Shown here piece after piece: positions 45,983 through 53,899 of a stretch of DNA of 64,000 nucleotides; positions within the stretch are counted from its first letter, which is position 1, and each line of letters begins with the position of its first letter. This DNA is from Streptomyces sp. WP-1. GTDB taxonomy: Bacteria; Actinomycetota; Actinomycetes; Streptomycetales; Streptomycetaceae. The notes below the pieces were generated by a model. It was not told the origin of the DNA, ran no database searches, and saw nothing but the letters and a program-made list of their open reading frames with translations. The stretch spans positions 4,402,001-4,466,000 of the forward strand of contig NZ_CP123923.1 in assembly GCF_030450125.1 (NCBI RefSeq). Direction: 5' to 3'. Both the position numbers and the translations under genes were made by a program.

Positions 45983-46906
45983 TCAGCCGGTCGCGCGGGC
46001 CAGCGCTGCGCGCAGATGGCCCCCGGAGTCCTCCAGAAGGCGGCCGGCCGAGGGGCCGTCGACATCGGCCAGCAGGACGAGGATCGCGGTCTTCACCTCG
46101 CCGCCGGACTCGGTCAGCGCCCGCTCGATCTCCGGGTCGGCCGCGCCCGTGGCCAGCGCGACGATCCGGCGCGAGCGCGCCCGCAGCTTGGCGTTGGAGG
46201 CGCGCACGTCGACCATCAGGTTCCCGTACGTCTTGCCGAGCCGGATCATCGTGATGGTCGACAGCATGTTGAGGACGAGCTTCTGCGCGGTGCCCGCCTT
46301 GAGCCGGGTGGAGCCGGTGATCAGCTCCGGTCCCACGACGACCTCGATGCCGTGCTCGGCGGCGGCCGCCAGCGCGCTGTGCTCGTTGCAGGCGAGCCCG
46401 ATGGTCAGGGCGCCCTGCGCGCGGGCGTGCTCGACCGCGCCGACGGCGTAGGGGGTGCGGCCCGAGGCGGAGACGCCGACCACGCTGTCCTCGGCGGTGA
46501 GCTTGAGCGCGTCGAGGTCGGCGCGGGCCAGCTCGTCCGAGTCCTCCGCGCCCTCCACGGAGGAGACCAGCGCCTGCGGGCCGCCCGCGATCAGGCCGAC
46601 GACCTGGGCGGGATCGGTGTTGAAGGTGGGCGGGCACTCGGAGGCGTCCAGGACGCCGAGGCGCCCCGCGGTCCCCGCGCCGGCGTAGATCAGGCGCCCG
46701 CCCCGGGTCATCCGCGCGGCCACCGCGTCGATGGCGGCGGAGATACGGGGGAGCTGGCCGGCGACGGCGGCGGGCACGCCCGCGTCCTCGCCGTTCATCA
46801 GACGGGCGATGTCGAGGGTGGGCAGGCGGTCGATGTCGGCGAGTTCGGGTCGGAAGGCCTCGGTGGTCAGCGAGGCCAGCTGGCTGCGCAGGTCATGGGC
46901 GGTCAT
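45983..46906 (-). CDS. murQ: N-acetylmuramic acid 6-phosphate etherase
   Basis: 307 aa. SIS fold; DASECPPTFNTDPAQVVGL is the signature with the acid/base Glu of the etherase; GVSASGRTPYAVGAVEHARA and GPELITGSTRLKAGTAQKLV follow. It cleaves the lactyl ether of MurNAc-6-P, giving GlcNAc-6-P for NagA. Downstream of the regulator and upstream of the PTS gene, 15 bp from it, so a recycling operon. Confidence 0.94.
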   Translation of the reverse strand: MTAHDLRSQLASLTTEAFRPELADIDRLPTLDIARLMNGEDAGVPAAVAGQLPRISAAIDAVAARMTRGGRLIYAGAGTAGRLGVLDASECPPTFNTDPAQVVGLIAGGPQALVSSVEGAEDSDELARADLDALKLTAEDSVVGVSASGRTPYAVGAVEHARAQGALTIGLACNEHSALAAAAEHGIEVVVGPELITGSTRLKAGTAQKLVLNMLSTITMIRLGKTYGNLMVDVRASNAKLRARSRRIVALATGAADPEIERALTESGGEVKTAILVLLADVDGPSAGRLLEDSGGHLRAALARATG

Positions 46907-46983
46907 GCAAGCGGCTCTCTCGGTCTCGGGTGCCGGTCGGTGTTCCCCCGGTGCCGGTGCTCACCCGCCGGCGGTGCGGGTGC

Positions 46984-47889
46984 TCACCTGGTGTTGCTGC
47001 GGTGCCGGTGCGCCAGCGCCTCGTACGACGCGGCGAGCGAGGGCGCCGCCGTCTCGTAGGTGCGCTGGGCCACTCCCACGAACAGGCAGTCCACCACGAG
47101 CAGTTGGCTCGTCCGCGAGGACATCGCGGCCGGGCGCAGCTCGGTCTCCCGTGAGGTGGACGTGGTCAGGACGTGGTCGGCGTACTGGGTGACCGGTGAG
47201 TCGGGGCGGCCGGTGATGGCCACGGTGGTCGCCCCGCGCTCGAAGGCGGCCCGCAGCGGCTCGATGACGTCCCCCGTCGAGCCGGAGTGGGTGATCGCGA
47301 TCGCCACGTCGCCCGAGCGGAGCTGGACGGCGTTGGTCACGGCGAGATGCGGATCGCTGTGCGCGTGCGCTATGAGCCCTATGCGCAGCAGCTTCTGGGT
47401 GAGGTCCTGGGCGACGAGCCCGGACGCCCCGATGCCGTACACATCGGTGCGGCGGGCGCCGGCCAGCGCGGTGACGGCCGCGTCGAGCTGGCCGGTGTCG
47501 AGTCCGGCGGCGGTGTCGGCGAGGGTCTGCTGCTCCTCGTACGCCAGTTTGGCGACGACGTCGGCGATCGGGTCGTCCACGGCGATGTCGGTGGTGATGG
47601 CGGGCGCCCGCCCGGACTGCTGCTGGGCGGCCAGGCCCGCGAGGGCGAGCCGCAGATCCCGGTAGCCGGGGTAGCCGAGCAGCCGCGCGGTGCGTACGAC
47701 GGTGGCCTCGCTGGTGCCGGTCAGCTCGGCGAGGCCGGTGACCGTGAGGGCGGCGCAGCCGGCCGGGTCGCTCGCGACGGCCTCGGCGACGCGCTGCATG
47801 GACCGGGTCATCGACGGCGCGAGGGTGCGCACCTTGGCGGCGAGCGAGCCCACCGGACTGCCGAAACTTTCCTTCACGTCCTGGGTCAC
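46984..47889 (-). CDS. MurR/RpiR-family transcriptional regulator
   Basis: 301 aa from GTG 47889 (VTQDVKESFGSPV), or 317 aa from an upstream ATG 47937. N-terminal HTH_6 (SMQRVAEAVASDPAGCAALT, then TGTSEATVVRTARLLGYPGY), then a SIS sugar-phosphate domain (VYGIGASGLVAQDL, AITHSGSTGDVIEPLRAA). It should sense MurNAc-6-P or a related sugar phosphate and control the PTS-murQ set that follows. An inverted repeat lies just upstream of the GTG. Confidence 0.87.
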   Translation of the reverse strand: MTQDVKESFGSPVGSLAAKVRTLAPSMTRSMQRVAEAVASDPAGCAALTVTGLAELTGTSEATVVRTARLLGYPGYRDLRLALAGLAAQQQSGRAPAITTDIAVDDPIADVVAKLAYEEQQTLADTAAGLDTGQLDAAVTALAGARRTDVYGIGASGLVAQDLTQKLLRIGLIAHAHSDPHLAVTNAVQLRSGDVAIAITHSGSTGDVIEPLRAAFERGATTVAITGRPDSPVTQYADHVLTTSTSRETELRPAAMSSRTSQLLVVDCLFVGVAQRTYETAAPSLAASYEALAHRHRSNTR

Positions 47890-47893
47890 CTGT

Positions 47894-47906
47894 GAAAGAT
47901 ATTTTC
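47894..47906. promoter_or_regulatory. RpiR-type inverted repeat at the regulator start
   Basis: GAAAGATATTTTC: arms GAAA and TTTC around GATAT, an AT-rich patch 4 bp upstream of the proposed GTG. RpiR-family operators often have GAAA-N-TTTC arms. Probably autoregulation and control of the divergent gene at 47946. Confidence 0.4.
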
Positions 47907-47945
47907 GGTTCGGTGTCCGGGTCAAGAGTGCGCACAATGGGTTCC

Positions 47946-48329
47946 ATGGAGCCCCTCAGTCCCCTTGAACAGGCCTTGCACGCGGCCCGTGCCCTGGTCC
48001 TCGCCGATCTCGTCGCCGGCCGGGTCGCGGAGGCGGACGTGGTCTCGCTGGTCGAGGACTCGGTGGCGCAGCGGCGCTGGTGGGTCGAGCAGTGGCCGGA
48101 CGGCGTGCACTTCGTGGCCGGTCTGGTCGCCCAGGACGTGCAGGACGCGCTGCTGGAGCGGTACGGCCGCTGGCCGCTGTGCCCGGTCTGCGGCACGGGC
48201 GACCCGCACGCGCTGGAGGTGGAACCGGAGCTGGGCCCCGACCCGCACTGGGTGTGCCACCGGGCGGGCGTCAAGGTCGCGGCGGTCGGCCTGCTGGGCT
48301 CCGCCATCGGCGGGGGCCCGTCCTCGTGA
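47946..48329 (+). CDS. Hypothetical protein
   Basis: 127 aa from ATG 47946 (MEPLSPLEQALHAARALV). ATG 47937 and GTG 47892 in the same frame are alternatives. All-alpha N-terminal half, then CPVCGTGDPHALEVEPELGP with a CxxC and a C-terminal CHRAGVKVAAVGLLG. The Cys/His set suggests a metal site. Divergent from the RpiR regulator. Confidence 0.6.
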   Translation: MEPLSPLEQALHAARALVLADLVAGRVAEADVVSLVEDSVAQRRWWVEQWPDGVHFVAGLVAQDVQDALLERYGRWPLCPVCGTGDPHALEVEPELGPDPHWVCHRAGVKVAAVGLLGSAIGGGPSS

Positions 48330-48336
48330 GGCGCCC

Positions 48337-48615
48337 GTGACGGTGTACATCGACCCGCCCACCTGGCCGGGGCACGGACGCCTGTGGTCGCATCTGGTCA
48401 GCGATGTGTCGTACGGCGAACTCCGGGTGTTCGCCGACGGGTTGGGGGTGCCCCGGCGGGCCTTCGAGCGCGATCACTACGACCTTCCGGCGCACCGGTA
48501 CGCGGACGCGGTGGCGGCGGGCGCGGTGGAGGTCGGCAGCCGTGAACTGGTGCGGCTGCTGCGGGCGTCGGGGCTGCGGCGGCCCAAGGGGCTGGTGCGG
48601 CGCGGGCTTTCGTAG
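48337..48615 (+). CDS. DUF4031 protein
   Basis: 92 aa from GTG 48337. Starts VTVYIDPPTWPGHGRLWSHL, then SYGELRVFADGLGVPRRAF and ending LRRPKGLVRRGLS. Matches the DUF4031 family in length and motif. Follows the previous gene by 7 bp, so probably translated from the same mRNA. Confidence 0.82.
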   Translation: MTVYIDPPTWPGHGRLWSHLVSDVSYGELRVFADGLGVPRRAFERDHYDLPAHRYADAVAAGAVEVGSRELVRLLRASGLRRPKGLVRRGLS

Positions 48616-48640
48616 GGCCCGGATGGTTGGAGGGGCGCGG

Positions 48641-49711
48641 TCACGCGCGCAGCTCGAAGGCCAGGAGCCGGCCGTCGATCGCGCCCGCCGGTTCGAACCC
48701 GGCGCGGACGAGGACCCGCTGGGAGGCGGCGTTGACCGTCTGCGCCCGCGCGTACAGCGTCCGTACGTCGTCGCGGGCCAGCGCCCACCGGGACAGCGTG
48801 CGCAGCGCCTCCGTGGCGTAGCCCTGGCCGCGGGCGTCCCGGACCAGGTTGTAGCCGATCTCCACGCGGCCGTCCTCGTCCGGGGCGCCGTGGAAGCCGA
48901 GGGCGCCGACCGCGCGGCCGTCCTCGGCGCGGACGAGGGTGAAGGAGGTGAACTCGGGCCGGTGGACGCCGGATTCGTACGCCTTCAGCAGCATCCGCGC
49001 GGCGTCCCGGGTGCCCTCCTCGGGGCCGTCGCCGATCCAGTCGAAGCCGCCGTCGCCGCCGAGGGCGAGATCGCGGGCGGCGGCCGGGCGGACGCCGGTG
49101 AGGGTGAGGCGCTCGCTGCGCAGGACGAGGTTGTTGTACCAGCGCCACCCGGTGACCGGGGCCCGGCCGGGCAGCTCGCCGCGGCCGGTCGCCCACAGCA
49201 GGGTCGGCCAGGGCGCCGGGCCGGGCTGGATGTGCGGGAAGATCGTGGCCAGCACGGCGTCGGCGAGTTCGGCGGGCGGCTCGTAGCGGAGGCCGAGACC
49301 CTCGGCCATGTCATGGGTGTGCAGCAGGACTTCGGCGACGCCCATCGCGGCGAAGCCCTCGCGGTCGGCGTCGCGGAACGGGTAGGGATGGAAGGCGCGG
49401 ACGTCCGGCGGCGCGGTGACCACGGCGGCGGCGAGCAGCGCGCCGGTGGTCTCCAGGACCTGGAGCAGCCCCGCGTTGCCGGTGCCCTCGTCCAGCCGCA
49501 GCTCGAAGGGGATGTAGGCGTCTTGCGCGCGCCCGGCGAGGTTGGCGGCGTACGCCACGAGGTCGTCCGCGACATGCACGGCGGTGGTGTGGCAGTCCCA
49601 CTCGACCCGCCCGGCGCGCACGCCCCGCCAGTCCCGGCCGACCGCTCCGCCCAGCACGGCCAGGCACCCGGCCACGGCCTCGGTCACATGTTCCCCGCTC
49701 ATCGCTCGCAT
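48641..49711 (-). CDS. MDMPI/DinB-like N-terminal domain fused to a GNAT acetyltransferase
   Basis: 356 aa from ATG 49711 (MRAMSGEHVTEAV). Residues ~1-190 are an all-helical thiol-dependent isomerase/DinB-like domain (VAGCLAVLGGAVGRDW, HVADDLVAYAANLAGR, VAEVLLHTHDMAEGL). From ~205 a GNAT follows (LRSERLTLTGVRPAAARDLA, GYNLVRDARGQGYATEALR, VNAASQRVLVRAGF), with the R/QGxGYA acetyl-CoA loop. Both domains appear intact. The substrate is unknown. Confidence 0.8.
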   Translation of the reverse strand: MRAMSGEHVTEAVAGCLAVLGGAVGRDWRGVRAGRVEWDCHTTAVHVADDLVAYAANLAGRAQDAYIPFELRLDEGTGNAGLLQVLETTGALLAAAVVTAPPDVRAFHPYPFRDADREGFAAMGVAEVLLHTHDMAEGLGLRYEPPAELADAVLATIFPHIQPGPAPWPTLLWATGRGELPGRAPVTGWRWYNNLVLRSERLTLTGVRPAAARDLALGGDGGFDWIGDGPEEGTRDAARMLLKAYESGVHRPEFTSFTLVRAEDGRAVGALGFHGAPDEDGRVEIGYNLVRDARGQGYATEALRTLSRWALARDDVRTLYARAQTVNAASQRVLVRAGFEPAGAIDGRLLAFELRA

Positions 49712-49738
49712 GGGCGGCACCTTAGGTGTGGGGCCGCG

Positions 49739-50383
49739 TCACGGCGACAGCATTTCCAGTTCGGCGGCGAGGTTGCAGCGGGCGGTGGCCTCCCAGTGCT
49801 CGCGGCCGTAGGGGGTGTGGAACAGCCGTGGCAGCGCGAGGAGTTGGCGCAGCACATCGGAACGCCCCTGCCGGAAGGCGTCGTCGGGCACGAAGTGGTA
49901 CTCCTCGCGGACCTCGGCGGTGTAGGCGGCGTACGCCGAGGGGGGCGCGGCCAGGATCGCCAGGTCGGCGTCGCACAGCACCTGGCCGTCGCGGTCGTCC
50001 TCGGCCGGGTCGTGCGTGACGGTCAGCCGCACGAGCCGGGCCACCTCCGCGACCCGCGCCCGCTCCACCCCGGCCTCGGACAGCGCCCGCTCGGCCAGCC
50101 GCGCCGAACGCTCCTCGTTCTCGGAACGCTCCGGCAGATAGACGGCGTCGTGGAACCAGGCGGCCAGCCGCACGACGTCCGGATCGGCCGCGTGCGTCTC
50201 CAGCAGGTCGACGTGATCGAGGACCGCGGTGAGGTGGGCCGGCGTGTGGTAGCGGCGCTGGGGCTCCTGCCACCGGCCGAGGAGATTGTCCGCGTAGGGA
50301 ACGGCGTCCGGCCCGCCCTCGGGAGCGCGGACGGCATCCAGGGCACGGGCGAATCGGAGACGGAGGGCGTCGAGGTCGGCCAT
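49739..50383 (-). CDS. HD-domain metal-dependent hydrolase
   Basis: 214 aa. HD motif: RRYHTPAHL (H), AAWFHDAVYLPERSENEERS (HD) and CDADLAILAAPP (D), the predicted-phosphohydrolase arrangement. Substrate unknown. Ends 28 bp from the start of the MDMPI-GNAT gene, same strand, so maybe one operon. Confidence 0.85.
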   Translation of the reverse strand: MADLDALRLRFARALDAVRAPEGGPDAVPYADNLLGRWQEPQRRYHTPAHLTAVLDHVDLLETHAADPDVVRLAAWFHDAVYLPERSENEERSARLAERALSEAGVERARVAEVARLVRLTVTHDPAEDDRDGQVLCDADLAILAAPPSAYAAYTAEVREEYHFVPDDAFRQGRSDVLRQLLALPRLFHTPYGREHWEATARCNLAAELEMLSP

Positions 50384-50553
50384 GGGGTCATTCTCGCGTG
50401 GGGGTGCTCGGCGGGGTAGCGGTGTGGATGAGGTGGCTCGGGGGTGGGGAGGCGCCGGCGTCCCGCGGGCCCGTGCGCCCGGGTGGCGTACCGGTGTGTG
50501 CGGGTGTGTATGCCGGGTGGCGTACTGGCGCGGGTCCGGCCGCGTACTCTTAA

Positions 50554-50569
50554 ATTGGACTAGACCTCT
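50554..50569. promoter_or_regulatory. dre-like DasR box upstream of cutC
   Basis: ATTGGACTAGACCTCT matches the central GGTCTAGACC at 9 of 10 positions and is 33 bp upstream of the cutC ATG, within a promoter-like stretch (TTAAATTGGAC). This is a third dre-like site in the window. Confidence 0.55.
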
Positions 50570-50601
50570 ACTGGATCTTTGGCCGCGACGAATGGGGTGC
50601 C

Positions 50602-51300
50602 ATGAGCAAGCGTGCAGTCCTGGAGGTGATCGCCCTCGACATCGAGGACGCGGTCGCCGCCCAGGCCGGAGGCGCGGATCGCCTGGAGCTGGTCACCGAG
50701 ATGGCCGCCGACGGGCTCACCCCGTCCGCCGCCACCGTCGCCGGCATCCGTGCCGCCGTCGACATCGACCTGCGCGTGATGCTCCGCCTGGCGGACGGGT
50801 TCGCGGCCGGTGACATGGCGCGGCTGCTGCGGGTGGTGGAGGAGATGCGGGCGGCCGGCGCCGACCAGTTCGTGCTGGGGTTCCTCGACGCGGACGGGGG
50901 AGTGGACCTGGCCGCCGTGGAGCGGGTGGCCGGTGCGCTGGAGGACTGCCGGTGGACCTTCCACCGCGCCATCGACCGCGCCGCCGACCGCGACGCCCTG
51001 CGCAAGCAGCTCGCCGACCTGCCCGGCCTCGACACCTACCTCACCGCGGGCGCCGCCGCCGGTGTCGACGAGGGGCTGCCGACCCTGCTGGCCGAGTACG
51101 GCCGCCGCGGTGAACCGGGCTACGGCCAGACCGTCCTGGTCGGCGGCGGCCTGCGCCTCGACCATGTCCCGCCGCTGCTCGCCGCGGGCCTCGACGCCTT
51201 CCACATCGGCGGCGCGGCCCGCCCCCAGGGCTGGCACGGACCGGTCTCGGAAGGCGCCGTCAAGGAGTGGCGGCGGGTGCTGGACGGCGCGGCCGTCTAG
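50602..51300 (+). CDS. cutC: CutC-family copper homeostasis protein
   Basis: 232 aa. TIM barrel with N-terminal LEVIALDIEDAVAAQAGGAD, RLELVTEMAADGLTPSAATV, GADQFVLGFLDADGGVDL, FHRAIDRAAD and YLTAGAAAGVDEGLPTLLAE. The name is historical; a copper role is not well supported in many bacteria. It stands behind a dre-like box, which would tie it to amino-sugar metabolism. Confidence 0.9.
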   Translation: MSKRAVLEVIALDIEDAVAAQAGGADRLELVTEMAADGLTPSAATVAGIRAAVDIDLRVMLRLADGFAAGDMARLLRVVEEMRAAGADQFVLGFLDADGGVDLAAVERVAGALEDCRWTFHRAIDRAADRDALRKQLADLPGLDTYLTAGAAAGVDEGLPTLLAEYGRRGEPGYGQTVLVGGGLRLDHVPPLLAAGLDAFHIGGAARPQGWHGPVSEGAVKEWRRVLDGAAV

Positions 51301-51500
51301 GTTCTCTTCCCCCGGCGCACCCCGTCTCTTCCCCCAGCGCACCCCGGCCGGGGCCGACGGCGGCCCGGACCGGCCGATCGGTGGGTCGGTAGGCCGGTAG
51401 GCCGGGCCGGGGGTCCCTCCCGGCCGTCTGGTCGGTGGGTCGGTGGGGCGGTGGGCCCGGTCTGGGACCTGGACCTCGCCCGGCCGTTCGATCGGTGGGT

Positions 51501-51676
51501 CCGGTCGTGGGTCCGGCCCGGTGGTCCGATCGGTCCGGTCGTGGGTCCGGCCCGGTGGTCCGATCGGTCCGGTCGTGGGTCCGGCCCGGTCGCCTGATCC
51601 GTCCGATCCGTGGGCCCGGCCCGGTCGCCTGATCGGGTCCGATCCGTGGGCTCGGCCCGGCCGTCCGATCCGGGGC
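51501..51676. repeat. 34-bp tandem repeat (about five units)
   Basis: Units at 51501-51534, 51535-51568, 51569-51602, then a 36-bp unit 51603-51638 and a partial fifth. Units 1 and 2 are identical; the core is CCGGTCGTGGGTCCGGCCCG followed by GTGGTCCGATCGGT. The 51301-51500 stretch carries looser copies of the GGTCGGTGGG theme. No gene in this 413-bp gap between cutC and the monooxygenase. Confidence 0.85.
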
Positions 51677-51713
51677 CCGGCTCGTCGCTCCGGGCCGCCG
51701 TTCGGGTGCGCCC

Positions 51714-52910
51714 TCAGGCCGGCTGCCCCTGTCCGTGTCCGGCCGCCAGGCGGGTGAAGGTCTTCGCCAGCGGGGGCTTCTGGATCTGGCGGATCAGCCA
51801 CGCCACGGTGTGGATGCCCAGCTCGGTACGGGGCGCCGCCTGCCGCACCCGCCCCGGGAACAGCCGCTGCGCGTCCCGGACGCGCGGGCGCATCGCCCTC
51901 TCGTACGCGGTGAGCGCGTCCGAGAGGCGGTGCGGCAGCCGCAGGGCGTCGGCCGCCTCGATGGCGTCGGCCAGCGCCGCCGCGCCGCGCAGCGCCAGGG
52001 CGGTGCCCAGACCGCTGAGCGGGCTCGCGCACCAGGCGCTGTCCCCGAGCAGCACCACCCGGCCGTCGGACCACTTCGGCAGCTGGATCTGGTCGAAGGT
52101 GTCGAGGGCGAAGTCGGGCGCCTGCCGCGCGGCGGCGAGGAACTCCCGGGTGCGCCAGCCGACGTCCGCGAACACCTGGTCGAGCAGGGCGAACTGGGCC
52201 TCCCGGTCGCGCCGCGGCGGCAGCGTCGTCGCCGCGAAGGTGAACCCGATCTCCTGCTGGCCGGGATGCCCCGGACGCGCCTCGACGGACCGGCTGCCCG
52301 GCGCGTTGTGGGTGAGGAACCAGCCGTCGATCGAGGGGGTCGTCGGGGTCTCGTCCATGGTGAACCAGGCGTGCGCGAGCCCCAGTCGGCGGCGGAACAC
52401 CTCCTCCGGCCCGAAGCGCAGCCGCCGTACCCGCGAGTGCGCCCCGTCCGCGCCGATCACCAGGTCGAACTCGGCGGGCGGCGCGTGGCGGAACCGTACC
52501 GACACCCCGTTCGGGGCGTCCTCCAGCGCCTCCACGGTCTCCCCGAAGAGATGCGTGACCTGCGCGCCGGCCGCGTCGTGCAGGACGCGGGCGAGGTCCG
52601 AGCGGAGCAGCTCCTCCTTGGAGACGTAGCCGTTGCCGCCGAACGCCTCGACGGGCATCGCCGCCAGGTGGCGCCCCTCGCCGTCCACCCAGGCCGCGCC
52701 GCGCTGGTCCAGCAGCTGGGTGAGGACCTCGTCGAGCAGCCCGAGCCGGTCGAGCACCGCACGGCAGTCGCCGCGCAGATCGACGGCCTGGCCGCCGCCG
52801 CGCAGCGCCGGGGCGATCTCCGCGACGGTGACCTCCCAGCCGGCCCGTCCCAGCATGAGCGCGGCGGTGTCCCCCGCGATCCCCGCACCCACCACAAGTA
52901 CCCGAGGCAT
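51714..52910 (-). CDS. FAD-dependent monooxygenase
   Basis: 398 aa. FAD motif VLVVGAGIAGDTAALMLGRAG, DG motif LVIGADGAHSRVRRL and GD motif VVLLGDSAWCASPLSGLG with the class A flavoprotein hydroxylase layout (aromatic or TetX-like substrates). It has no C-terminal thioredoxin-like domain, unlike the whiE hydroxylase. RBS AAGGTGGGGG. Divergent from the TetR gene with three operators between them, so likely a drug- or metabolite-inactivating enzyme induced by its substrate. Confidence 0.87.
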   Translation of the reverse strand: MPRVLVVGAGIAGDTAALMLGRAGWEVTVAEIAPALRGGGQAVDLRGDCRAVLDRLGLLDEVLTQLLDQRGAAWVDGEGRHLAAMPVEAFGGNGYVSKEELLRSDLARVLHDAAGAQVTHLFGETVEALEDAPNGVSVRFRHAPPAEFDLVIGADGAHSRVRRLRFGPEEVFRRRLGLAHAWFTMDETPTTPSIDGWFLTHNAPGSRSVEARPGHPGQQEIGFTFAATTLPPRRDREAQFALLDQVFADVGWRTREFLAAARQAPDFALDTFDQIQLPKWSDGRVVLLGDSAWCASPLSGLGTALALRGAAALADAIEAADALRLPHRLSDALTAYERAMRPRVRDAQRLFPGRVRQAAPRTELGIHTVAWLIRQIQKPPLAKTFTRLAAGHGQGQPA

Positions 52911-52924
52911 GAGCCCCCACCTTC

Positions 52925-53032
52925 CTAACGCGAATGGCTTGCGTTTGAGCGTACGGCAAGAAGGCGCACTAATGCGAGCCGATCGCGTTAGGGGGTCGAG
53001 AACCGGCCACTAACGCGAGCTAATCGCGGTAG
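52925..53032. promoter_or_regulatory. Three 23-bp TetR operators between the monooxygenase and TetR genes
   Basis: O1 52925-52947, O2 52969-52991, O3 53010-53032. Pattern: CTAACGCGA - 5 nt - TCGCGTTAG. O2 has arms CTAATGCGA and TCGCGTTAG, O3 CTAACGCGA and TCGCGGTAG, O1 CTAACGCGA and TTGCGTTTG. Centre spacings of 44 and 41 bp are about four helical turns, which would place them on one face of the DNA. Confidence 0.85.
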
Positions 53033-53041
53033 CATGGGCGT

Positions 53042-53713
53042 ATGACGCAGGCAGCAGGGACGATCCGTCCGGGAGGCAGATCCGCCAAGACGCGGGAGGC
53101 GGTGCACGCGGCGGTCCGGGCGCTGCTCGACGCCTCCCCGGACGGCACGGTCACGGTGGCGGAGGTGGCCGAGCGCTCCGGGGTGCACCCCGCGACCATC
53201 TACCGGCGCTGGCGCACCCCCGAGGGGCTCGTCCTCGACACCCTCTTCGAGGAGCTGAGCCGGCGCTCGCCGCTCCCCGTCACCGGGGATCTGGAGGCCG
53301 ACGCGCTGGTCTACACCCGGCAGCTCCTCGCGGACCTGCGCGGGGACAAGAACCTGCTGCTGGCCAGGGCGTTCGCCGCCGCGACGCGCTCGGGGGTGCT
53401 CGACGCGGACGGCCTGAACCAGTTCGCCGAACCCCGCGCGCGCCAGATCGAGGCGATGCTCAGCGCCGCCGGGACGAGCGAACTGGACGTCCAGGACGTG
53501 CTGGAGCTGATCCTCGCCCCCGCCTACACCCACGCCCTGCTGGACAACCCGCTGCGCGCCGACGCCGACGCGGAACGCCTGGTCGACAACCTCCTCGCCG
53601 TCCTCGCCCGGCGCAGGGCGCGCGCCGGGGCGCCGGGGGACGACGCCGGGGCGCCGGGGGACGACGCCGGGACGCCGGGACGCGACGCAGGATCACCGGG
53701 AGACGACGCCTGA
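53042..53713 (+). CDS. TetR-family transcriptional repressor with a repeat tail
   Basis: 223 aa. N-terminal HTH (VTVAEVAERSGVHPATIYRR) preceded by a basic arm. Ligand-binding region residues ~80-195. The tail is four 7-residue repeats (AGAPGDD, AGAPGDD, AGTPGRD, AGSPGDD) encoded by a 21-bp DNA repeat. Its start is 10 bp after O3. It should repress itself and the monooxygenase. Confidence 0.9.
   Translation: MTQAAGTIRPGGRSAKTREAVHAAVRALLDASPDGTVTVAEVAERSGVHPATIYRRWRTPEGLVLDTLFEELSRRSPLPVTGDLEADALVYTRQLLADLRGDKNLLLARAFAAATRSGVLDADGLNQFAEPRARQIEAMLSAAGTSELDVQDVLELILAPAYTHALLDNPLRADADAERLVDNLLAVLARRRARAGAPGDDAGAPGDDAGTPGRDAGSPGDDA
53624..53707 (+). repeat. 21-bp tandem repeat encoding the TetR C-terminus
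   Basis: Four 21-bp units (53624-53644, 53645-53665, 53666-53686, 53687-53707); the first two are identical and the other two differ at several bases. Each unit encodes AG(A/T/S)PG(D/R)D in frame, so copy changes keep the frame. Confidence 0.9.
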
Positions 53714-53715
53714 GA

Positions 53716-53804
53716 CGTCGTACGAGACGGATCGCCGGGCCGTCGTACGAACCGGACCGCGCGAGCCGTCGTACGACACGGACCACCACCCACGCCGCCG
53801 TACG
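53716..53804 (+). repeat. Degenerate repeat with CGTCGTACGA core after the TetR gene
   Basis: CGTCGTACGA at 53716, 53741 and 53767, and CGCCGTACGA at 53795, spaced 25-28 bp apart, each followed in the first three by a variant of (A/C)CGGA. Non-coding, between the TetR stop and the terminator. Confidence 0.65.
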
Positions 53805-53831
53805 AGCCGTCGACGCGCGCGGGAAACGCGA

Positions 53832-53876
53832 ACCGCCCCGCCCCCGGCCGATCTCTCGGTGCGGGGGCGGGGCGGT
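53832..53876. terminator. Terminator between the TetR and flotillin genes
   Basis: A 15-bp stem ACCGCCCCGCCCCCG (53832-53846) with CGGGGGCGGGGCGGT (53862-53876), 15-nt loop. Between convergent genes. Confidence 0.85.
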
Positions 53877-53899
53877 CGTGGGCGGTTGCCGGGTGGTCG

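Noticed and set aside
51501..51676. CRISPR-like repeat array
   Set aside because: The units are directly adjacent with no unique spacers and no cas genes, so it is a simple tandem repeat.
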